A stretch of 35,543 nucleotides of DNA from a virus, in IMG/VR virus record IMGVR_UViG_3300031669_000121, positions 1 through 35,543 of that record; one strand, given 5' to 3'. The position numbers and the translations under genes are program-made. Shown piece after piece: positions 30,975 to 35,543 of this stretch. The notes under the pieces are model-generated. The model made no database searches and was not told the origin of the DNA. It saw nothing but the letters and a program-made list of their open reading frames with translations. Position 1 is the first letter of the stretch; the number at the start of each line of letters is the position of its first letter.

Positions 30975-31260
30975 CAAAAATACCTTTATAATGATCTAAA
31001 TATTCATCAGCCACTCGATCAATCCATTCTTTTGCCTTAATTCTAGTAAAATCCTTTATATCATATGTTTTACCATGCTCTTCTAATGATAAACATGTTT
31101 TTGCAAGCAAAGAAGAAATTACATGAACTATCAAATATATATTTTCAGATGGGTCATCATCACAAAATACTTCTTGTGATAAATCACTGCTAGATATCAA
31201 TAATTTATTAGAAATTTCATTTGCTTTTTCAATTATTAACTTTTGATCTTTAATAATCAT
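30961..31260 (-). CDS. Hypothetical protein
   Basis: A 99-residue protein: MIIKDQKLIIEKANEISNKL, an acidic stretch, then 'IKAKEWIDRVADEYLDHYKG'. Helical. Overlaps upstream gene by four bases. Not recognised. Confidence 0.5.
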   Translation of the reverse strand: MIIKDQKLIIEKANEISNKLLISSSDLSQEVFCDDDPSENIYLIVHVISSLLAKTCLSLEEHGKTYDIKDFTRIKAKEWIDRVADEYLDHYKGIFDEKR

Positions 31261-31481
31261 TTTTCATTCCCTATTTTTAATTTATCATCAATAATTTCAA
31301 ATTCGACATCGACGATATCTTCTTCGTTTATAGTTGATTTAATATATGATTTAGATGGCTGAAGTGGTTTATATATATTTTTCAAATTTTGATTATTATT
31401 TATTAAATAATCTATATGTTGTTGATGAATCTCTTGTTGAGTAAAATTCCATTGTTTTATTTGTTCATTAAAATTTTTCAT
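31257..31481 (-). CDS. Small hypothetical protein
   Basis: Seventy-four residues from ATG 31481 (GGA seven bases upstream; another ATG four codons earlier is possible): MKNFNEQIKQWNFTQQEIHQ, ending 'DIVDVEFEIIDDKLKIGNEK'. Gln-rich front. Second gene of the cluster after the repressor. Not recognised. Confidence 0.5.
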   Translation of the reverse strand: MKNFNEQIKQWNFTQQEIHQQHIDYLINNNQNLKNIYKPLQPSKSYIKSTINEEDIVDVEFEIIDDKLKIGNEK

Positions 31482-31507
31482 TTTTAAGTCCATTTAAAAA
31501 TTTTGTA

Positions 31508-31717
31508 TTAATCGTCTATATCATTGACATTTATATTCATTTTCGCGTATGTGTTAGCACAGTTGACGATTTTAACCTTCGCTGATAAACCAGGTTTTCT
31601 TTTTCCACGCTCATAATAAGAAACGCTATTTTGATCAAGATCAGCAATTTTAGCAAATTCACATTGTGTCAAATTACAGATAACTCTAATGGTTTTGATC
31701 AAATTCTTAACAAGCAT
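31508..31717 (-). CDS. XRE-family (Cro/CI-type) repressor
   Basis: Sixty-nine residues from ATG 31717 (GGAAGG eight bases upstream). 'LIKTIRVICNLTQCEFAKIA' and 'DQNSVSYYERGKRKPG' form a textbook HTH_XRE: helix 2 TQCEFAKIA, turn, recognition helix QNSVSYYERG. It is a DNA-binding domain alone, as in Cro. It heads the leftward cluster and diverges from the recombination operon, so it likely controls both. Confidence 0.85.
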   Translation of the reverse strand: MLVKNLIKTIRVICNLTQCEFAKIADLDQNSVSYYERGKRKPGLSAKVKIVNCANTYAKMNINVNDIDD

Positions 31718-31894
31718 GTCATCATCCTTCCAAATCTTATTTTCAATCAAGAGATTATCCTTTTATTTGTACAATTTCAAATTTATTTTTAAATTTTATG
31801 AAAAAATATCCTAATTAACTATTGCATGATATGAAAGATTATGTAAGAATATCCTAGTAGATTAAATTAACTAACTAGCCGTGGAGATTTAAAT
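31718..31894. promoter_or_regulatory. Divergent early control region with repeated AATATCCTA boxes
   Basis: Minus-strand promoter TTGAAA (31780-31775), 15 bases, GATAAT (31759-31754). Repeats AATATCCTA at 31805-31813 and 31848-31856, each followed by TTAACTA (at once or after about ten bases); a related TTATCCT is at 31755-31761. A rightward promoter may start with TTGCAT (31822) but its -10 is poor. The repeats are candidate operators for the XRE protein. Confidence 0.5.
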
Positions 31895-32083
31895 ATGAAC
31901 GAGTATATCCATGAAAATTGTAATGGTGAATCCGTATATTGTGTTGAAAATGAAGCTTTTTTCTGTCATAACTGTAAAGAGTGGATATGGAATGAAAATG
32001 AGTTAATTCAGACTAACTCTTATATTCCAGGATTTGACATTGATGTCAGTTCAAATTCTACTCATATTAATTTGATTGGTTAA
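31895..32083 (+). CDS. Zinc-ribbon-like small protein
   Basis: Sixty-two residues with Cys at 'ENCNGESVYCVENEAFFCHNCKEW': CxxC plus two further Cys, likely one zinc. First gene of the rightward recombination operon, leader CTAGCCGTGGAG. Not recognised beyond the ribbon. Confidence 0.6.
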   Translation: MNEYIHENCNGESVYCVENEAFFCHNCKEWIWNENELIQTNSYIPGFDIDVSSNSTHINLIG

Positions 32084-32092
32084 GGAGCGACC

Positions 32093-32383
32093 ATGAGAGA
32101 AATTAATTCATTTATTGATATTTGTTTAATAAAAGAATACTCCAAAAAAAGTTTAGACAATGGTTATTCTTTAGACATTGATGATGTCCCGCAAAATGAT
32201 CGCTCACACTTCCTAGATTTACTAATGAATCATGATACTGATGTAAAAGACCAAGTTCTTTCTATGATGCAAAGCTGGATTAATGATCGTTTACAAATAT
32301 GTGAAATGAAAGATAACTTTCAAAATAATGTACATGTAAATAGAACAATTAATGGTGATTATTCATGGAGTGCAACAGCATGA
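32093..32383 (+). CDS. Hypothetical acidic protein
   Basis: Ninety-six residues: MREINSFIDICLIKEYSKKS, then 'VPQNDRSHFLDLLMNHDTDV' and a helical 'LSMMQSWINDRLQICEMK'. GGAG precedes the ATG. Ends with an ATGA overlap to the next gene. Not recognised. Confidence 0.55.
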   Translation: MREINSFIDICLIKEYSKKSLDNGYSLDIDDVPQNDRSHFLDLLMNHDTDVKDQVLSMMQSWINDRLQICEMKDNFQNNVHVNRTINGDYSWSATA

Positions 32384-32523
32384 ATAATGACTATATAACA
32401 TCAAAAGAAAGATTGAAATTTTGCAAAGAAACAATAATTTCAAAAATATTTGTATATGGTATCTTATTTATGGCTGTTTATGCAGTTATCAATGAATCAT
32501 TAAATAATTTGGGAGCATTATAA
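32380..32523 (+). CDS. Membrane mini-protein in the recombination operon
   Basis: Forty-seven codons whose start (ATGA) and stop (TAATG) overlap both neighbours. MNNDYITSKERLKFCKETII, SKIFVYGILFMAVYAVINES, LNNLGAL: one membrane segment near residues 22-38. Function unknown. Confidence 0.6.
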   Translation: MNNDYITSKERLKFCKETIISKIFVYGILFMAVYAVINESLNNLGAL

Positions 32524-33197
32524 TGTCTAATACATCATTAATAATCGGTGAATCTGGTACAGGGAAAAGTACGTCTATTTCAAATTTAAATCCTTTGGAA
32601 ACATTTATAATAAATGTTCTTGATAAACCTTTGCCGTTCAGAGGATATAGGAAAAATTATATTGCGATAAAAGATTGGAATGACATAATAGGAAACTATT
32701 ACGCATCAGATGAATTTTCTAAAATTATTAATTGCATAAAAATGGTTAATCAAAAAAGACCTGAAATAAAAAACTTAGTTATAGATGACTGGCAATATAC
32801 CATGTGTAATGAATTTATGAGACGAGCGACAGAAAACGGGTTCACTAAATTCACTGAAATAGGACAACATGCCTGGTCAATAATTAAAGCTTTGACAGAT
32901 TGTAGAGAAGATTTATATTGTTTTGTGTTATCTCATAGCGATACCGATACAAATGGAAAATATAAATGCAAATCAATTGGTAAGATGTTAGATGAAAAAA
33001 TAACAATTGAAGGGATGTTTACTACTGTATTGCATACTCAAATAATGGATGGAGCATATAGATTTTTAACTCAAAATGATGGTTCACATATTGCAAAATC
33101 ACCGCAAGGAATGTTTGAAGATAAATATATTGAAAATGATCTTGCATTTGTAAAATCAAAAATGAATGATTATTACTATGAAGATGTGGCAATATAA
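32523..33197 (+). CDS. Sak4-type RecA-fold ATPase (single-strand annealing / recombination)
   Basis: A 224-residue AAA/RecA-core ATPase: Walker A GESGTGKST (residues 9-17), Walker B LVIDDWQ (85-91), and 'YCFVLSHSDTDTNGKYKCKS' where Sak4 proteins carry the sensor. Overall plan matches phage Sak4 (Rad51-like core), which works with SSB to pair DNA. The SSB-like gene follows directly, supporting this assignment. Probably feeds recombination-dependent concatemer formation; RusA resolves the junctions. Confidence 0.8.
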   Translation: MSNTSLIIGESGTGKSTSISNLNPLETFIINVLDKPLPFRGYRKNYIAIKDWNDIIGNYYASDEFSKIINCIKMVNQKRPEIKNLVIDDWQYTMCNEFMRRATENGFTKFTEIGQHAWSIIKALTDCREDLYCFVLSHSDTDTNGKYKCKSIGKMLDEKITIEGMFTTVLHTQIMDGAYRFLTQNDGSHIAKSPQGMFEDKYIENDLAFVKSKMNDYYYEDVAI

Positions 33198-33218
33198 TAA
33201 ATTAACAGGAGATATTTG

Positions 33219-33737
33219 ATGAGTTATTTTGATTATGAACCTATGACAGAAGAACAATGCGAAAAAGCTAGATATCAATTATTACCAGACGGATTTTATA
33301 AAGGTAAAATAGAAGATGCTATTAGTAGGCAATCTTCAAAAGGTAATCCTATGGCTGAATTAACTGAAATTTTTTATGATGATAATGGAAACTCGAAAAA
33401 GATTAAAGATTTCTTACCGTTTACTAAAGGAATGATGTGGAAATGTAAACATTATTGTGATTCAGTTAACTTAACAACTGAATATCTTAACAAACAATTT
33501 TCTCCAGAAATTTCAAAAGATAGAGTAGTATATGCTTTGATTGGCATTGAAAAAGGTAAAGAAATTCCTTTTGATAAATTAAACGGAAAACCATTCGGTT
33601 CTTTATATCCAGATAAAAATATTATAAAAGATTATGTAACATCAGAATTTTATGAGTCTAATAAAGGAAATATTAAATTATCACAATTAAATCCAATTGC
33701 AATCAATAATGAATCGGAGGAAGATATACCTTTTTAA
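33219..33737 (+). CDS. SSB-like single-strand DNA-binding protein
   Basis: A 172-residue protein from ATG 33219 (AGGAG seven bases upstream). 'LLPDGFYKGKIEDAISRQSS', 'NPMAELTEIFYDDNG' and 'IKDFLPFTKGMMWKCKHYCD' fit the OB-fold single-strand binding proteins of the DUF669-like group, and the tail ends in acidic EEDIPF, the SSB-type peptide that recruits partner enzymes. Paired with Sak4 upstream. Confidence 0.75.
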   Translation: MSYFDYEPMTEEQCEKARYQLLPDGFYKGKIEDAISRQSSKGNPMAELTEIFYDDNGNSKKIKDFLPFTKGMMWKCKHYCDSVNLTTEYLNKQFSPEISKDRVVYALIGIEKGKEIPFDKLNGKPFGSLYPDKNIIKDYVTSEFYESNKGNIKLSQLNPIAINNESEEDIPF

Positions 33738-33758
33738 ATTAATTATGGGTAATTGATA

Positions 33759-33764
33759 TATAAT
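33759..33764 (+). promoter_or_regulatory. Candidate -10 element before the second structured RNA
   Basis: TATAAT at 33759-33764, directly followed by the dyad ATTCTG/CAGAAT (33765-33770/33779-33784). No good -35 box is visible; the RNA may also be cut from the operon transcript. Confidence 0.35.
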
Positions 33765-33770
33765 ATTCTG

Positions 33771-34020
33771 CTGCATAACAGAATGGAATACCTACTCTAT
33801 AAAAATTGCCAATCAGTTTATGGATGCGGAAGCTCAAAAAGACAGAAAATGCTAGGCCAGCTATGCAGGATGGTGGCACTAAGAAGAAACACCCTGCATC
33901 AGATCGAAGAGCCTCTAATTGTGCAGAAATGCGAGGCCTATGCTTACGGGTTATAAGGCTTGCAAGCAGCGTAGGCTAACTAGAGAGGTTGCTGATGAAA
34001 TCTCAGCACGCATCCAAAGT
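33771..34020 (+). ncRNA. Second structured noncoding RNA, upstream of a tRNA-like element
   Basis: A gene-free stretch with raised G+C and a consistent set of non-conflicting helices. Closing helix TGGATGCG/CGCATCCA (33821-33828/34009-34016). Hairpin A ATGCAG/CTGCAT plus GGTG/CACC (33863-33868/33894-33899; 33872-33875/33890-33893). Hairpin B GCCTC/GAGGC plus GCA-GAAA-TGC (33911-33915/33933-33937; 33923-33932). Helix C CTATGC/GCGTAG (33938-33943/33969-33974, one G-U) around GCTTGCAAGC. Hairpin D TGCTGA/TCAGCA (33990-33995/34003-34008), which abuts the closing helix. Small ORFs across this stretch are interrupted and unlike the neighbours. Family unknown. Confidence 0.65.
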
Positions 34021-34026
34021 TTAAAT

Positions 34027-34116
34027 GGCAATCGCGGCGTAATGGTAAGACGCATGGGTAAATGCACTGGATACTTTGGAAACCTCCGTGTGCCAGTTCG
34101 ATTCTGGGCGATTGTC
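34027..34116 (+). other. tRNA-like element (non-canonical anticodon region)
   Basis: Acceptor-like GGCAATCGC/GCGATTGTC (34027-34035/34108-34116, one G-U). D-arm-like GCGT-AATGGTAAG-ACGC (34037-34053). T arm CCAG-TTCGATT-CTGG (34093-34107) abutting the acceptor strand. The roughly 39 bases between D and T arms do not form a normal seven-base anticodon loop on a five-pair stem; instead GCAT/ATGC (34052-34055/34062-34065) and CAC.GGA/TCCGTG (34066-34071/34085-34090) pair. So it is tRNA-like, degenerate or functionally different. Length (about 88) is that of a long-variable-arm tRNA. Confidence 0.5.
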
Positions 34117-34138
34117 TCTTTATAGGATTCCAAATGAC

Positions 34139-34294
34139 ATGAAAGATATGGTTGACCCAACTTACGATAAAAATGAAATAGCAGCTAATCCAATTTGGGA
34201 TTTAGCATTTAAATTATATGAACAACATAATGATAATTCCCCCATTGGTTGGGGTGATTACATACCGGAAGCTAATAAGATTATATCAGAATAG
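34139..34294 (+). CDS. Small protein between tRNA-like pieces
   Basis: Fifty-one residues from ATG 34139 (AGGA upstream): MKDMVDPTYDKNEIAANPIW, DLAFKLYEQHNDNSPIGWGD, YIPEANKIISE. Coding-like composition and a plausible small phage protein. It lies between the tRNA-like element and a separate T-arm-like hairpin. Function unknown. Confidence 0.55.
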   Translation: MKDMVDPTYDKNEIAANPIWDLAFKLYEQHNDNSPIGWGDYIPEANKIISE

Positions 34295-34304
34295 CGAACT
34301 ACAA

Positions 34305-34330
34305 GCCGGTGCAATTCCGGCCGATTGCCA
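34305..34330 (+). other. Second T-arm and acceptor-3'-like sequence
   Basis: GCCGG-TGCAATT-CCGGC (34305-34321) followed by CGATTGCC and A. CGATTGCC (34322-34329) is the perfect complement of GGCAATCG at 34027-34034, a better match than the proximal strand. It could be a second 3' end for the tRNA-like element, or a leftover from tRNA recombination. Confidence 0.45.
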
Positions 34331-34368
34331 AAAGTTTATGTGTTTATTTTAAACAAAAGGAGTTTTAA

Positions 34369-34743
34369 ATGTTAGAAGAAATGAAAGTAAAAGAATTAAT
34401 GGATTTAATAAAAATATTAAATATTAATTCAAATAATTCATCATATAAAAAAGAAGATGGTAGATATGTAATTGTCAGGACATACTCAGCAGGTGTTTTT
34501 GCTGGTGAAATAGAATCACGAAATGGTCGTGAAGTAGTATTAAAAAATGCTAGAAGATTGTGGAAATGGTCAGGAGCTATGTGTTTGTCTGATTTAGCGA
34601 TGGATGGAGTAAAAGACCCTGATAATTGTCAATTTCCCTGCGAAGTTGATAGAGTTGAATTATTAGAAGCGATTGAAATTTTAGATGTCACCGAAAAATC
34701 TAAAAAATCTATTAAAGGTGTGAAAATATGGCAAGTGAAATAA
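34369..34743 (+). CDS. DUF6948-like phage protein
   Basis: A 124-residue protein with AAGGAG upstream. 'RYVIVRTYSAGVFAGEIESRNG', 'VVLKNARRLWKWSGAMCLSD' and 'LAMDGVKDPDNCQFP' are the signature of a phage family I know as DUF6948 (YVIVRTYSAGV..G.......V.L.NAR.LW.WSGA..L..LA..G), of unknown function. It overlaps the glycine-rich repeat gene by 16 bases. Confidence 0.7.
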   Translation: MLEEMKVKELMDLIKILNINSNNSSYKKEDGRYVIVRTYSAGVFAGEIESRNGREVVLKNARRLWKWSGAMCLSDLAMDGVKDPDNCQFPCEVDRVELLEAIEILDVTEKSKKSIKGVKIWQVK

Positions 34744-34910
34744 ATATTTTATTTTGCGATGGCTGTGGCTATGTCTATGGCGATGGCAGTGGCGATGGCG
34801 ATGGCGATGGCAGTGGCAGTGGCAGTGGCAGTGGCTGTGGCAATGGCGATGGCTATGGCTATGGCGATGGCAATGGCTATGGCTATGGCTATGGCGATGG
34901 CGATGGCTAG
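34728..34910 (+). CDS. Gly-rich hexamer-repeat peptide (GxG[DYSN])
   Basis: Sixty codons: MASEINILFCDGCGYVYGDG then GSGDGDG-type dipeptides to the end. The DNA from about 34758 to 34908 is a run of GGC[GAT/AGT/TAT/AAT/TGT] hexamer halves. All variation is confined to the codons between GGC/Gly codons and the frame stays open, so a Gly-X protein is plausible. It directly follows and overlaps the DUF6948-like gene; similar Gly-rich peptides follow this gene elsewhere, as far as I recall. Confidence 0.5.
   Translation: MASEINILFCDGCGYVYGDGSGDGDGDGSGSGSGSGCGNGDGYGYGDGNGYGYGYGDGDG
34758..34909 (+). repeat. GGC-NNT hexanucleotide repeat tract
   Basis: About 25 tandem units of GGCGAT, GGCAGT, GGCTAT, GGCAAT or GGCTGT. 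GC-rich in AT-rich surroundings and prone to slippage by units of six, which would leave the frame intact. Confidence 0.85.
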
Positions 34911-34958
34911 AAATAATTAATCTTGTAAATTAATGAGATAAATGATAAAAGAGCCTAT

Positions 34959-35021
34959 ATTTTAGATCGCCACCATGGCTAGTGGGAGATTTTCTCTTTG
35001 ATCTCAATGGCGATCTAAAAT
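34959..35021. repeat. 14-bp perfect inverted repeat with inner hairpin
   Basis: ATTTTAGATCGCCA (34959-34972) and TGGCGATCTAAAAT (35008-35021) are perfect inverted copies; GAGAT/ATCTC (34986-34990/35001-35005) nests inside. The T-rich arm comes first on either strand, the reverse of an intrinsic terminator. It separates convergent rightward early genes and a leftward fibre gene. The loop contains CCATGGCTAGTGGG, the exact inverse of 22530-22543. Confidence 0.75.
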
Positions 35022-35043
35022 TAAATAAATACTTAATATCAAA

Positions 35044-35543
35044 TTATTGCACTTGAACCCAGAACGCTCCAAGAGCTTGTTTTACTCCAGATGATGTCCA
35101 TATTGTACTTGCAACTGAAGGATTAAATGTTACCGTCGCGGCACCTGCGGTAAATATAGCACTACCTATCGACGCACCTCCATTATCGAGAACGTAAGTT
35201 GTATATATGATGCCAACTCCACTGGCATTTGTGTACGGCAAATTACTTATACTAAATGATGTAGAATTACTAGTTCCATTTAAATTAAAAGTGTAAAGGG
35301 CATATTTTCCAATTTTTAAAACATTAAAAACGAATGTACTTAACAAACTAAACCCTGTCACAGAAATACCGCCCGTCGCATCGGTTGGCGTCCCAAGTAA
35401 AGATAAATTTGCACTTCCATCTGAAATCATAAAACCTTGTGCGTCGGCAGAAGGCAAATTAAAAGTCACATCAGTCGTTGAAGCAGTTGGTGCTTTTAAA
35501 CCAGTAAAATGATTTCCAGCGCTATTATAAAGTTTAACAGAAG
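35044..35543 (-). CDS. Tail-fibre-type protein, C-terminal part (start beyond right edge)
   Basis: The frame is open from the right edge (reading 'SVKLYNSAGNHFTGLKAP', 'STTDVTFNLPSADAQG', 'TYVLDNGGASIGSAIFTAG') to a stop at 35044, about 165 codons. The 'V.FYNSAGN..GLKAP......V.F.LPSADG' pattern is the fibre module placed at the base of many phage tail-fibre tips. The GTG at 35469 is internal, not a start. It may belong to the same fibre gene as the left-edge fragment. Confidence 0.65.
   Translation of the reverse strand, partial: SVKLYNSAGNHFTGLKAPTASTTDVTFNLPSADAQGFMISDGSANLSLLGTPTDATGGISVTGFSLLSTFVFNVLKIGKYALYTFNLNGTSNSTSFSISNLPYTNASGVGIIYTTYVLDNGGASIGSAIFTAGAATVTFNPSVASTIWTSSGVKQALGAFWVQVQ

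Noticed and set aside
33919-34125. 68-codon open frame over the second structured RNA and the tRNA-like element
   Set aside because: No ribosome site and no resemblance to a known protein; the frame runs through acceptor, D-arm and T-arm sequences and is broken by stops upstream.
34027-34330. tmRNA (tRNA-like domain with internal ORF)
   Set aside because: Lacks the Ala acceptor G-U context and a tag peptide; the internal ORF looks like an ordinary small phage gene.
34027-34330. Group I intron in a tRNA
   Set aside because: I could not find the conserved P3-P7 core, and the intervening DNA is mostly a small ORF.
34959-35021. Intrinsic terminator
   Set aside because: T-rich arm comes first and A-rich arm last on both strands; no U-run follows.
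1-35543. Integrase, DNA polymerase, helicase or primase genes
   Set aside because: Searched by eye through all frames given; none found. Absence may reflect the open window ends.

Overview
The window is most of an AT-rich (by eye about one third G+C) tailed-phage genome with a P22-like virion (short-tailed podovirus layout). In minus-strand order it has small terminase, large terminase, P22-type portal, scaffold, P22-type coat, gp4-like and gp10-like neck proteins, ejection-type proteins and tail fibres. Both window ends fall inside minus-strand tail-fibre genes, so this is a near-complete but open piece, probably cut from a circularly permuted or circular genome. A Gram-negative host is inferred from the P22-like tail and the T4-type lysozyme; no host gene is present. 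No integrase, DNA polymerase or helicase was recognised.

Layout. (1) 1-22180, minus strand: one long late block. From the right it holds a zinc-finger protein, small terminase, three tandem Tad2/DUF2829-like genes, small conserved genes, large terminase, portal, basic mini-proteins, a structural protein, a structured leader with its own promoter (12402-12610), scaffold, coat, neck, ejection proteins and fibres. (2) 22254-23181, plus strand: four small genes behind a sigma70-like promoter. (3) 23183-24467, minus: RusA resolvase, zinc ribbon, lysozyme and a candidate holin. (4) 24570-25250, plus: promoter, a roughly 355-nt highly structured RNA, tRNA-Asn(GTT), small ORF. (5) 25268-27417: a lambda-like replication and control region. 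It has a replication initiator with three 22-bp-spaced iterons inside its gene, a small opposite-strand RNA in the place of lambda OOP, a DNA-binding protein, and a divergent ribbon-helix-helix regulator. (6) 27481-31717, minus: about 15 tiny early genes ending at an XRE repressor. (7) 31895-34910, plus: Sak4-type ATPase and SSB-like recombination pair, a second structured RNA followed by a tRNA-like element, then a DUF6948-like gene and a Gly-rich hexamer-repeat gene. (8) 34959-35543: a long inverted repeat and a fibre C-terminus.

How it works together (inference): the XRE and RHH regulators sit at two divergent control regions and would govern early transcription. The initiator opens the internal iteron origin using host replication enzymes, and Sak4, SSB and RusA recombine the products into concatemers. 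The late block packages DNA into P22-like heads, and lysozyme plus holin release them.

Most unusual: two plus-strand structured RNAs, at 24604-24960 and 33771-34020, each placed just before a tRNA or tRNA-like element and sharing small sequence modules. They recall, but are not shown to belong to, the large ornate phage RNAs (GOLLD, ROOL). Other notable items are the triple Tad2-like array, the OOP-like RNA at an iteron origin, and a late leader with repeated CCGTCACGG boxes.
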